This document shows, in pieces, positions 8,367 to 17,887 of a stretch of DNA of 25,822 bases. Below the pieces are notes generated by a model. It saw nothing but the letters and a program-made list of their open reading frames with translations. It was not told where the DNA came from and searched no databases. Each line of letters starts with the position of its first letter. Position 1 is the first letter of the stretch. The position numbers and the translations under genes were made by a program. Source of the DNA: Bilabrum cf. latius (taxonomy: Eukaryota; Bigyra: Bicosoecida; Bigyra; Bicosoecida); the NCBI GenBank assembly GCA_965178125.1, contig CBCXTV010000037.1, positions 1-25,822 of the forward strand. Reading direction: 5' to 3'.

Positions 8367-9484
8367 TGTCGGCCATGCGGACGCTCTTCCCAGACCTTGC
8401 GCGGCAGCGGGACGAAAATGGAGCTCTCCCTGCACCGCAAGCACGCCGGAAACCTGGTGCACTTCCACGTATGCATGACGGACTCCGAGAGGTCGCATCG
8501 TTGTCGCGTGGCGGAGGATTTCATTTGGGCCGGCAGCAGGCCGAATGTCGTGTACGACGTATGGTCAGACGCAGCCGCTTGGAAGGCGGGTGGCGGCGTG
8601 GCAGACGGGAAGGATGTCGGAACCTGGGGTTCATGGAAGACGCCTGCGAAGTCGTCATGGGGGGAGCCGTACGTGCCGTGGCAGGTCGCGCCGGAGCCGG
8701 CGGAGGAGGCGACATGGACTTGCAACGCGTGCCAGGGCCTAAGCCCCGGTCAGAGTACTTCAAGAAGTGGAAGGACTGGATCCAACCAGTTTGCCGGGTG
8801 TGTTGCGACAAGTTCGACAACGCGACGCCGTGGTGGGTGAGGTGCAAGAACTGCAAAAACGAGTATCCGGCGTACCGATTTCCCCAGAACCGCCGGAAGA
8901 AGGAGAACCTGCGCTATTTCTTCCCTGAGGACTGGTGCGCGAAGTGCCTGGTTGCGCGTGGCTGGAGTCTCCATGATGTCCGTTCCTCTGCGGGTGAAGC
9001 GAAGCGTTGGGTGCCAAAAGCTGGCGCGAATACCGGTGACGGCGACAACGACGCTCGTGCTCCCGCACGCGACGAGCCTCCTGCAGGAGGCGCCGCCTCC
9101 TGCAGCAACGCCGTGCGTCAGAGTCCTTCGCGTGACGAGGCCTTGGATGACATCAACCGGGCCATGGAGCTTCTCCGGAATGCGGAGAAATTCATCTCCG
9201 CGATGCCATCGTGCATGCAGTGTGCGGTGCAGGACCAGTTGATGCAGGGCATCGTCAAAGACCAGGCCCTCTTGGATATCTTCTCCGGCAAGATAACGGA
9301 CTGGATCAAATACCATCCGGCCACTCTTGGGGCGATCCAATCCCATCGAAACGCATGGCTGTGGGCTGAGAACCACACGCCGACGGAATGGCTCATGGTT
9401 GTCGAGGATGATATCGAACCTCGCGAAGCATGCGTGGATCGGCTACTCGTAGTTCTTCACGCCATCGCGAAAACCCCAAGGTGA
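8363..9484 (+). pseudogene. Chimeric ORF 2 (zinc domain fused to GT25-like segment), truncated by a one-base loss
   Basis: A 373-codon frame. The first ~140 codons read Rep and zinc-gene DNA in the wrong frame. A small indel near 8735 restores the native frame of the four-CxxC protein (YFKKWKDWIQPVCRVC onward, but without its first Cys pair). It then runs in frame into CMQCAVQDQLMQG from the CxxC gene and into VKDQALLDIFSGKITDW from the glycosyltransferase-like gene, including the SHRNAWLW and EDD motifs. The frame ends at 9484 because a run of five A in the source (14876 region) is four here. The continuation lies in another frame at 9430-9861. This looks like a decaying chimera, but the three-way in-frame fusion is notable. 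Confidence 0.5.
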
Positions 9485-9943
9485 CGCAGATGGCCATGTT
9501 AGCGGGGTCAGAAGCACCGAGAATGGTCAGCCTCCAGCGCGGAAACTCCACCTCCATCCACAACTGCGAGCGCCTCTTGGACGTGCGGACCTATCCGGCG
9601 CACTGGGTAGACAACACATTTGTGGTCCCCTACCACGTCGGCATGGGCCTAAAGTGGTATCTCATCAGCCCGGAGGGGAGGAAGGCGCTCCTGAAGATGC
9701 GGATCCCGAACCGAAGCTTCGAACGCTGCGTCTGGCGCCGCCTCTTCGACACGTTCCACGCCGGCGAAACCTCGAGTTTTGGCATCAAGATCGTGTCGCG
9801 GCCAGGCTGTACGACGGCGGCAAGAAGACGGAGAAGGAGGATGCTCACGGTATCGCCCTGATCATCTGCACGACTTCGTGGGGCTCCATGACGTAACGGC
9901 GAGCGAGAACATTGACTGGTGGCGTGGCTGGAGGATCTCGGGA

Positions 9944-10245
9944 ACACACGGCGGGCGAGCCGTTTTTCAAAAGGAGCACGGGTCCTTCGGGACGCCATTT
10001 CACTTACGGCGGGCGAGCCGTTTTCCGAATGGTGCGGGGGTCCTACTGATGCACACGGCGATCGCTGGTTCACTCACGGCGGACACACGGCGGGCGAGCC
10101 GTTTTTCAAAAGGAGCACGGGTCCTTCGGGACGCCATTTCACTTACGGCGGGCGAGCCGTTTTCCGAATGGTGCGGGGGTCCTACTGATGCACACGGCGA
10201 TCGCTGGTTCACTCACGGCGGGCGAGCCGTTTTCCGAATGGTGCG
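9944..10245. repeat. Tandem repeat, 139-bp period
   Basis: The 139-bp unit starting about 9944 is repeated from about 10083, followed by a partial third copy. A shorter motif, ACGGCGGGCGAGCCGTTTT, occurs five times (about 9948, 10004, 10087, 10145 and 10216) and contains the inverted pair CGGC/GCCG. No coding function is evident. The frames through it are shadows. 10246-10388 shows nothing. Confidence 0.8.
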
Positions 10246-10465
10246 GAGTCCTCCAGATGACCACGGTGATGGGTGGCAGCATGTCATAGGCGCGCCGTCG
10301 GAAGCTTCCCCTTCGAGTGCTGCCTAAAACTGAGAAACCTGGAGATCCTAGCATCGTATGGAGGCAAGAGGTAACACCTTGGGGTCCGTTCTCCGCTTCA
10401 ATTCCTGTCCCAAATCCGATTCCCATTTCGAGACCGAAAAAGGTGACCCGGAAAACGACGGTACT

Positions 10466-10559
10466 TATTTCTGAACCGTTTTCCGGACGCTTTCCGGGCC
10501 TCCCATGTGACCGCTTTTTGCGTACCGAAACACGTTCCGCGCGTGAGGAGCAGATGCGG
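10466..10559. repeat. 94-bp dispersed block, copy 1
   Basis: Identical over 94 bp to 23543-23636. The part from CTTTCCGGGCC onward also starts the mosaic at 7133-7181. I recognise no known element. Confidence 0.9.
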
Positions 10560-10570
10560 GGATTTCGCCA

Positions 10571-11466
10571 AAAATGGCCGATCCGCACAAGGAATTTAAG
10601 TTGCGGCGACACAGCTCGGACCCCGGCTTTTTTTTGGCTGTTTCGGGGCCCCAAGAGGGCTCCCGGCCCCAAAAAGGGCAAAACGCGAGGTTGTGGTGGA
10701 AAAAATGGGCCCCAAGGAGCCCCCAAACGACGCAAAACGCCACGTTGTTGTGGATTTTAGAGCCCCTAAATCGCCCAAAAAAGACGCAAAACGCCACGTG
10801 GTGGTGGATTTTAGAGCCCCTAAATCGCCAAAAAAGACGCAAAACGCCACGTTGTAGTGGATTTTAGAGCCCCTAAATCGCCCAAAAAAGACGCAAAACG
10901 CCACGTTGTGGTGTTTTTTTTGAGCGTTTTCGGGGGGCTCGGAAGGGGACCCCCCCAGGATTTGGCCAAAAATGGCCGATCCACACAAGGACTTTAAGTT
11001 GCGGCGACACAGTTCGGGCCCCGGTTTGTTTTTGCGGTTTGGGGGCCCCGAGAGGGCTCCCGGCCCCAAAAAGGGCAAAACGCGAGGTTGTGGTGGAAAA
11101 AATGGGCCCCAGGCAGCCCCCAAACGACGCAAAACGCCACGTTGTGGTGGATTTTAGAGCCCCTAAATCGCCCAAAAAAGACGCAAAACGCCACGTTGTG
11201 GTGGATTTTAGAGCCCCTAAATCGCCCCAAAGAGACGCAAAACGCCACGTTGTAGTGGATTTTAAAGCCCCTAAACCGCCCTAAAAAGACGCAAAACGCC
11301 ACGTTGTGGTGTTTTTTTTTGAGCGTTTTGGGGGGGCCCGGAAGGGGACCCCCCCAGATTTGGCCCAAAATGGCCGATCCACACAAGGAATTTAAGTTGC
11401 GGCGACACAGTTCGGGCCCCGGGGTTTGTTTTGCTGTTTGGGGGCCCCAAGAGGGCTCCCGGGAGG
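10571..11466. repeat. Higher-order satellite-like repeat, 398-bp period
   Basis: Copies start at 10571, 10969 and 11367 (third partial), each beginning AAAATGGCCGATCC. Within each of the first two are four ~54-bp sub-repeats (starts 10729, 10783, 10836, 10890 and 11126, 11180, 11234, 11288), each containing GACGCAAAACGCCACGTTGT. Sub-units carry two small hairpins: CCAC-GTT-GTGG, and GATTTTAG pairing with CTAAATC around AGCCC. Open frames through it are periodic artefacts. Confidence 0.9.
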
Positions 11467-12337
11467 CCCTAGAGTGGCCCTTCTCCGCTTCAATTCCTGT
11501 CCCAAATCCGATTCCCATTTCGAGACCGAAAAAGGTGACCCGGAAAACGACGGTACTCTCCGTCACTCCATCTGGCGGCGAAAATTGCCTCAGTTTCCGG
11601 TCCCCGATTCCGGGCCCAAGGACCCCCGAAATTCCCGATTCCGCGCAGTGCCGAAAGCTCGACATAAACCACAAACACGACACACAACACAACACGATAG
11701 CGCCTCCCCACGCGCGGGACTGGGTCCTTCCGCTCGCTGCATGTGAGCTGCAGTGTGTTCTTGCCGGGAATGTCACTGGAAGTCGCGCTGCAGTCTGCTC
11801 AGGGCGCCTTATGACCATGAAGGCGTCTCAGCACCCGCGACGGCAAGAGGGGGCACGCACGACGTTGCGAAGCACCCGCCCTGGGTGAAGAAACTGCGTA
11901 TCCACAGGAGTCACGTTCAGTTGCGCGAGAATTGGAAAGGCGGGGTAACTGGTGCAGAGGAGCTTGTTCGCAGCGCGGCTTCCACCAGCGCCGCTGACGA
12001 TAAGATGCATCGGTCTCGGTACATGAGTCGGCACGGTGTTGCGTGATTGACTTCACGATGCGGGAGTGTGCAGCCTTCCGCAGCGGGAGAATTGTATCTC
12101 CCCACGACCGCCGAAAAAAAAAAAGGCTATGCTGGACTCGTTCCAGGGAAGGCTATGCGATGAGTATCTCTAGGCGCTTTCCGGAAGACCCACCCACTAC
12201 ACGCTGGTCAGCCCTCCCAAGCGGGAGTGAACCGCGGAGCCGCGGGCCCGTGAGCGCTGCTGCTACGATCATTTCTGCCCGTTTGACTCTCGCCCACTCT
12301 TGCCGTGACCAAAGACGCGCAGATCCTTATGACGCAT

Positions 12338-12356
12338 GACACCTCGTCGAGGTGTC
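12338..12356. other. 19-nt perfect inverted repeat
   Basis: GACACCTCG-T-CGAGGTGTC, nine paired bases around one central base. It could be a small hairpin or a dimeric protein site. It lies in gene-poor sequence. Confidence 0.5.
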
Positions 12357-13238
12357 GAGACTGCCTCACATTCCCGTTACGGAGACCCACAGCACTGCGA
12401 CAACGAAATCGGTCACGAAGAGAGCAAGAGGCCGCGCACCTGAGCATCACAAAAACCCCGAGAGACATAAACAACACCGTACCGTGAAGTCCCTGCGACG
12501 AGGGGATGCTAAGCGGCTCCCACGGCGGCTCCTCTGCGGGAGAAGCTGCCGCAGACCTCGAGATGGGATGCACATGATTGCGAAGATTGCGGAACTCGTC
12601 CGAAGCCGGTCGCACGAGGGTCACAGCGAATGGAGGCATATCTTTGAAATAGAGTCTGCGTGCAAAGCAGCATTCCAAACGATCGTCCGCATTCTTCCGA
12701 GCAAATCCTTGGGAGCACACATCCTGCGGACGACATCTCTTTTCTATCCACCCCAGCGTACTCCCCGCGCACACTTCTCGCGAATGATTGAGAATTCTGT
12801 GCGGCACATGTAATATCAGGCTACCATGATACGCGGAATGGCGTGCTATTGCTCGCACGTTCGTGCGCCCCCTTCCGAATGCGCTTACCACATCACTATG
12901 TTCGTCGGCAACCGTATACACCGTAGGGGTCTTCCCTCCGACACCAAGCGTACACGACTGGCCGTAATAGCGCAGCGTAGATGTTTCGGACGTCGCCCAG
13001 GACAAGTGTCGACGCCCGGTTCGTCACGATCACTACGTGTGCACTTCACTCACCGCCCTCCAGCCGCTAGACTTCTTTTGGAACGCGACATCCTACGACG
13101 CGCTATGACACGTAGCCGTAAACCGCAGACGGCCTCGCGTTCACTGCTTGCAGCGCAAGTGCGTGAACAAGAACCGCCCGCGTGGCACACCTTCGCAGGC
13201 GCGGAAGACAAAAAGTTCCTTCTAAGCTTGTATTCGGG

Positions 13239-13400
13239 TCCGAAAGCCAAATTCCACTTCGGGGTCGAGAAGGGCGACCCGGGAAATCACCGTACGCTCT
13301 GTGAATCCATTTCCCGGGGAAAGTCCCCGAGTTCCCGCTACCCGGTCCCAGGCCCAGCGACCCAGGAAAGTTCCCGTCCCCCCGCATGCGGAAACCTCCC
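13239..13400. repeat. Diverged copy of the segment at about 11490-11660
   Basis: The order of short shared blocks (CCAAATTCCACTTCG, GACCCGG-AAA, CCGTAC-CT, CCCGG-CCCAGG, GTTCCCG) parallels 11490-11660, which itself overlaps the 76-bp repeat. Similarity is modest and seen by eye only. Confidence 0.45.
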
Positions 13401-14451
13401 ACGAAGCACGCCCACCTCACGCTTCACACGCAAAAGTCCAGGAGTCAAATCCATTCCGGACCCAGCAGTTCACCCCCCGTGACGATTGGGAAAGGCTCTT
13501 GCACACACCTTCTCGTCCGAGCAGTCTATGGAGCACACGCCTGTCTTCGTTGCCTTTTCCGGCCAAAAATGCAGGGAGTTCGAAGGGGAAGTAGCAAACG
13601 CGGAAGACCGCTTTCGAAACGCAGGTGCTCAGGGAAAAACAACCAGAGCGTCCCTGATCCTCGGCAGAGCCGTCCAGGAGGGACGGGCACGGACGGGCAT
13701 CGCAGATCTTGCAGCGCCACCATTCGCCGGGATGGGCGACCGGACGAGGGCGACCACAAGTACGTAGCGTGCGACGTCCGTCAGTCGCCATGTTGCGCTC
13801 ATTCGCTTTCGCGGCACGACTTCCAGGGCCGGCCTTACTCACTCCTCGGAGTCCGCGTGTGGATTCTCCCCTGCGCACGATCTGCCGCTCTAGATGCTAC
13901 ACAAAGATCCCGCTCGGATGACCCCCTCTGTGCATTCTGCAAGATTTTACGCGCCTCCATTCAATGCGCGAAGCATGCACCGCAGCAGTCTGAGTCCGGT
14001 GACCACCTTCAATAGCGTGGGACAAATTCCGTCCGCGATGTGCATTCGGGCATGCTCCCCTTTCCGAGTCTCTGTGACCCGTAGTGCGTCCGCGGCCAAC
14101 GACTCAGGACTCCACGATGGTACGCACGAGTTGCATTCCTTGCACGAAGCGTGCGGAGAGAAAGCGATGCTCAGACATCGAGGCGCTTGGAGGGTCTGCA
14201 CACGACATGCTTCGAGAGGCCATGCAAACATGCGAAACCAGAACTGAGGTTCCTCATCGTTCCTGCTGTCGAGCGCTCAATTGGGGCATCGGATCAGGAC
14301 GAAGCTCGCGAAGAGAGGGCGCGGGTGTCCCCATCCAAAAATCCGCCGCCTTCAAGGCTCATGTTCCCGGATCCTGCATTCGCGAGTTTCGGGAGCAGAA
14401 GTGCAAGATCGCCGCTGGACACACAGCGCATGCCATTTCCCGTCTCTGGAG

Positions 14452-17013
14452 ATGTCGGGCTTCCAGGCGCAATTCGGACACCATCGCCAGGACCTCGGGA
14501 AGATGACATGTCTGCTGATCTGCAGGGAAGAGTCCCGCTTCGAGGAGTGGCGACAAAAAAAAGGGGCGCGAGAACTCCACGAGCACATGGGAGCGGTCCT
14601 TCGGCTCCCCAATCCAGTGTTTCCGCAGACCGACAGGGACCCAGATGGACGCGACATCGTCAAAGACCAGGCCCTCTTGGATATCTTCTCCGGCAAGATA
14701 ACGGACTGGAGCAAATACAATCCGGCCACTGTTGGGGCGATCCAATCCCATCGAAACGCATGGCTGTGGGCTGAGAACCACACGCCGACGGAATGGCTCA
14801 TGGTTGTCGAAGATGATATCGAACCTCGCGAAGCATGCGTGGATCGGCTACTCGTAGTTCTTCACGCCATCGCGAAAAACCCCAAGGTGACGCAGATGGC
14901 CATGTTAGCGGGGTCAGAAGCACCGAGAATGGTCACCCTCCAGCGCGAAAACTCCACCTCCATCCACAATTGCGAGCGCCTCTTGGACGTGCGGACCTAT
15001 CCGGCGCACTGGGTAGACAACACATTTGTGGTCCCCTACCACGTCGGCATGGGCCTAAAGTGGTATCTCATCAGCCCGGAGGGGAGGAAGGCGCTCCTGA
15101 AGATGCGGATCCCGAACCGAAGCTTCGAACGCTGCGTCTGGCGCCGCCTCTTCGACACGTTCCAAGGGCCGGTATGGAAGTGGGGAGATTGCCTCCGCAT
15201 GACATCTGTGCTGGCAGCCAGCCCGGTCCTCGCATCGACTCCCGAAAGCATGGACACGGAGTGGGGGGGCTCGGGACGACGAAGTGCGGATGCAGGGCAC
15301 AGTATGAAACCGTACATAATGATCGACCCGAGTGACGACTGGACTCTTGGCGAGCGATTAAACACATTGTCCGTCGTGATGTCCGTGTGCGCGGCCCTGA
15401 GTTGGGGGGTTGTCCTCGTCTGGGAAAAAACAGAGCGCGTGCCCATCTCCTACGAAGACTTGTGCGGTGTTCACGAGCACGCCGGCGAAACCAACACGTT
15501 CGTCCACCTCCTCCAGGACAAACGCGGCGGGTCGTATTCGTACTTCCTGAGGTACGGAGACATCCGCATCCACGTGGTGCAGCCGATGATGTGCATCCCC
15601 ACCCTCGACAGAATGCTCGACATGGTAGCCATGAAGAGGCCCAAGATGAACACCCTGCCTCCCTTGAAATGGCAGACCGCTCGATGGATCCAAGTCAAGC
15701 AGAAGTGGATCGATAAACTCCACACGGAGATGCCGGGGGCCGAGCTGCCCTCATGGCTGGAGTGGCCACCCTCAACCCACGCGCTTGTCCTCTGCGACGA
15801 CAGGGACTTGGCGGCGCATTGCCTCGAGGGGAGATGCCAAGAGGAGCAGCAGGAGTGGATGAACGGCGGGAAGGACAACAGCATCCAGTACTACATCCTT
15901 GAGGCAAAGCAGGCGCTGCAGAACGAGTTGGAAGACATCCTAAAGGGGGACAGCAGCTCGCGCCTCGTCGTGATCCGCATGACAACCAAACCGCTGGGAC
16001 AGGTCTGGGTGGACATGATGAAGCACCTCACGAAGCAGTTCAGGGAGCGCATCATAACGCCAACGTTCCTCCTCCCGAAAATGATCCCCAAAAGGAGGCA
16101 CGACGAGAAGAACCCGAGTGATGATTGGATTACTTGGGGAGCATCCTTGGCGAAAACCGTGGGCCTCCTCACGCTCATACCTCCGATGCAAGTGCACTAT
16201 CCCATCATGAGCTGGACCGTGGCCTGGAACCACTTCATGTTTAAGGGCAGGACTGCCACGGACACCGTGATCCCAGACGTCATCCGAACTCTGTACGCTC
16301 CGCACAAGAGCAACAGGAAGCAGCTCCTCAAGAACGGCCCGCTGTGCCAGACGAGGCGCGCCGTGCTGGACTCGCCCGCACTGCGGGACATTGCGAACAA
16401 CTACTCAAGGGCCAAGGACAAGACCTATAACCTCTTGAGTTATTCCAAATGGTTTGCCGAGGAAGCCATGTGGCACATGATCAAGTACGCGGAAAGCACG
16501 CAGTGCATCGTCGACCCGTTCGTGAGCCGCCAGTGCCAAAAGGTCTTCGAGCACATCCCCTCGGACGACATCGGCCATGCGGACGCCCGGCTCCGGTACA
16601 ACCTTCAGGATGCCGACGACCGAGGTTACCGCTTCAACGCGGGGCATCTCTACACCGCGGTGCAGGGCATCAAAACGGTGAACATCGCATACAACAAGTG
16701 GCTCACCGAGCAGGCACAGAGTCATTCCGAATGGAGCTGGGGCAAAACGTTCATCAAGCTTGTGATCAACCAGTGGCGGCAGCAGCAGGGCAGTGAGCCG
16801 TATGACGTGGACGAGGAGGAGTACGTGAGCCTTCCGCGGACCTTCCACGGGAATTCGTTGAAGCTCGCGAGGAGCGTAAGCCACAAGGACACGAGATCCT
16901 GCTCCAGATCGTCCTCATCCTATTCCAGGTCGCCCTCCACCAACAGGACTGAGGCACAGCCTTCGAAGAGAGCGCGCCTGACCCCGGCACCCGGCGTAAA
17001 GCACGAGCCCTGA
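14452..17013 (+). CDS. GT25-like glycosyltransferase protein with second domain and Arg/Ser tail
   Basis: About 853 residues if the ATG at 14452 is used; 14503 is an alternative, and the frame opens further upstream. Residues ~18-180 resemble family 25 glycosyltransferases: an N-terminal LLICREESRFEEW strand, AIQSHRNAWLWA (S99-H100) and MVVEDDIEP with E120-D121-D122, the acidic motif that in this family binds the metal/nucleotide sugar. From ~285 a second domain starts IDPSDDWTLGERLNTLSVVMS, reminiscent of the LGNRL motif of fucosyltransferase-type folds. Its second half (PSDDWITWGASLAKTVGLL, YPIMSWTVAWNHFMF) is unassigned. Residues ~810-853 are Arg/Ser-rich with a basic KRAR patch, as in nuclear proteins, which is odd for a sugar transferase. 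There is no signal peptide or membrane anchor. Parts were copied to 7243-7486, 8086-8329 and 9250-9771. Confidence 0.65.
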   Translation: MSGFQAQFGHHRQDLGKMTCLLICREESRFEEWRQKKGARELHEHMGAVLRLPNPVFPQTDRDPDGRDIVKDQALLDIFSGKITDWSKYNPATVGAIQSHRNAWLWAENHTPTEWLMVVEDDIEPREACVDRLLVVLHAIAKNPKVTQMAMLAGSEAPRMVTLQRENSTSIHNCERLLDVRTYPAHWVDNTFVVPYHVGMGLKWYLISPEGRKALLKMRIPNRSFERCVWRRLFDTFQGPVWKWGDCLRMTSVLAASPVLASTPESMDTEWGGSGRRSADAGHSMKPYIMIDPSDDWTLGERLNTLSVVMSVCAALSWGVVLVWEKTERVPISYEDLCGVHEHAGETNTFVHLLQDKRGGSYSYFLRYGDIRIHVVQPMMCIPTLDRMLDMVAMKRPKMNTLPPLKWQTARWIQVKQKWIDKLHTEMPGAELPSWLEWPPSTHALVLCDDRDLAAHCLEGRCQEEQQEWMNGGKDNSIQYYILEAKQALQNELEDILKGDSSSRLVVIRMTTKPLGQVWVDMMKHLTKQFRERIITPTFLLPKMIPKRRHDEKNPSDDWITWGASLAKTVGLLTLIPPMQVHYPIMSWTVAWNHFMFKGRTATDTVIPDVIRTLYAPHKSNRKQLLKNGPLCQTRRAVLDSPALRDIANNYSRAKDKTYNLLSYSKWFAEEAMWHMIKYAESTQCIVDPFVSRQCQKVFEHIPSDDIGHADARLRYNLQDADDRGYRFNAGHLYTAVQGIKTVNIAYNKWLTEQAQSHSEWSWGKTFIKLVINQWRQQQGSEPYDVDEEEYVSLPRTFHGNSLKLARSVSHKDTRSCSRSSSSYSRSPSTNRTEAQPSKRARLTPAPGVKHEP

Positions 17014-17887
17014 CGACGAAATGCCGCGGAACAGCGCGTTGCGAGGAGACAAAGCTCCGCAGGCAACAGCAGAAGGCCGCCGAGCGCCGGAGTTGGAGGG
17101 TCACATAGTTCCATCGGTCCCATTCTCTCCGGAAGTCGCATAGCACGTGGAGATCCGCATGCTCTCGGTGCATGAACGCTGGCAGCACGCAGTGCCAAAG
17201 TCGCAAAGCGCTTCAGAGTCACAAGTCCAGAAGTTCTTCTGCCAATGTGTGTCCTCTTCCCACTCATGTGTGCATCCTCGGAGGAAGTCTGGAGATGACA
17301 GGACCCAGCACGCACCACATCAGAAGTCCTTTTTTAAAGCGGCATCGTCAGACAAAAATCTGGAACGCCCTTCCGCAAAAAAGAGTGCTGCCCACAGAAA
17401 AAAGGGAAACACCTGAGGCCCCAGAAGCCAAAGGGAGGACCGCGAAGGACGCAGTTTCGAGGTCACACTTTCCGGGACCAGTTTTGAGCCCAAAAAGGGG
17501 TACACAAGAGGAAAACACGATGCGGGAGGCTTGAAATTGTCACCGAAAACGGGCCCAAAATTGGGACCCCTTTTTCGCAAATTTCGCAGCATCCAGACGA
17601 CCCAGAAAGGCTTTCCCAGGCGCCGCCTCGAAGCTCACCTTCTCGCATGCAACCATGACGCAGCCCCACCTCCTCATGCAGACGCGTCTGAGAGACCCCG
17701 CAGTGGAACTTCTCCCATTCTGCGCAGGAAGCACTTCAGTCTACAAGGACCCGCGCACTTCTTACCGCACCACCTCCATGTGAAAGCACTTCTCGCGGAG
17801 TTTTTTTCGGGCCCAGGAATACAGCAACTGCCAGAAGCTTCGCACAGAAAAGCAGCCCACTCAGGAAGCAAACTCACTGCACACCCC
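17014..17887. other. Intergenic, nothing recognised
   Basis: Holds several short overlapping frames. The frame of the next gene is open back to 17531, but its first ~119 codons are low-complexity and lack protein-like features, so I treat them as untranslated. No repeats shared with other regions were noticed. Confidence 0.4.

Larger units (their letters stand above)
7181..8556 (+). repeat. Tandem duplication with 843-bp period inside the mosaic
   Basis: 7181-7715 is repeated almost base for base at 8024-8558 (offset 843). The unit order is zinc-gene piece, three GT-gene pieces, two Rep pieces, CxxC-gene piece, zinc-gene piece, running straight into the second unit. The two units differ at only a few sites, so the duplication is recent compared with the assembly of the mosaic. 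The second unit diverges near 8556, where it switches to the long copy of 24377 onward. Confidence 0.85.
7133..9890 (+). other. Mosaic of gene fragments copied from elsewhere on the same molecule
   Basis: The region is built from at least a dozen sense-orientation pieces with identifiable sources. In order: 7133-7181 from the block at 23566; 7180-7243 from 24154-24217; three copies of ~72 bp from 16462-16560; a piece of 16561-16593; 7541-7573 from 20546-20578; 7571-7717 from 20854-21000; 7721-7883 from 3360-3522; 7884-8086 from 24013-24217; a repeat of the GT and Rep pieces; 8554-9209 from 24377-25041; 9211-9251 from 3726-3766; 9250-9757 from 14655-15163; 9757-9771 from 15478-15492; ~9771-9806 from 3805-3838; ~9811-9846 from 24305-24340; 9847-~9886 from 21660. 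The source genes are intact and the pieces are not, so the mosaic is the derived structure. Junctions commonly share 1-3 bases. Confidence 0.9.
10389..11556. repeat. 76-bp direct repeats flanking the satellite-like array
   Basis: 10389-10464 (from TTCTCCGCTTCAATTCC to GACGGTACT) recurs without visible change at 11481-11556. The pair brackets the 398-bp array and the 94-bp dispersed block. Such flanks suggest that the array arrived or expanded as a unit. Confidence 0.85.
11557..14451. other. About 2.9 kb without a convincing gene
   Basis: The longest frames are a 265-codon minus-strand ORF at 12208-13005 and plus-strand ORFs at 12826-13482 and 13386-14015. None shows a recognisable domain or clear protein-like composition, and several overlap on opposite strands, so I do not call them genes. 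Small Cys-pair segments occur (minus strand near 13700, WWRCKICDARPC; plus strand near 14120, SCIPCTKRAERKRC) that could be remnants of zinc-type genes. A run of eleven or so A lies at about 12114. Confidence 0.4.

Noticed and set aside
7133-9890. CRISPR-like or gene-cassette array
   Set aside because: The 72-bp repeats are contiguous without spacers, and the pieces are copies of local genes, so there is no spacer-acquisition pattern.
11358-11382. Minus-strand GCCATTTTGG resembling part of the dinoflagellate spliced leader
   Set aside because: Only ten bases match, in one of three repeat copies; the others have an extra T and the flanks differ. It is too weak to claim a leader relic.
10571-11466. 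Several ~100-270-codon ORFs on both strands through the satellite array
   Set aside because: They are periodic because the DNA is repetitive, and no frame has protein-like features.
12808-12818. GTAATATCA, reverse complement TGATATTAC, near the CRESS nonanucleotide
   Set aside because: The second position is G instead of A, and only a 4-bp flanking stem can be drawn, so it is not a convincing origin loop.
12208-13005. 265-codon minus-strand ORF
   Set aside because: Long for chance, but in GC-rich DNA it is not exceptional. There is no domain, and plus-strand frames overlap it. Not called as a gene.
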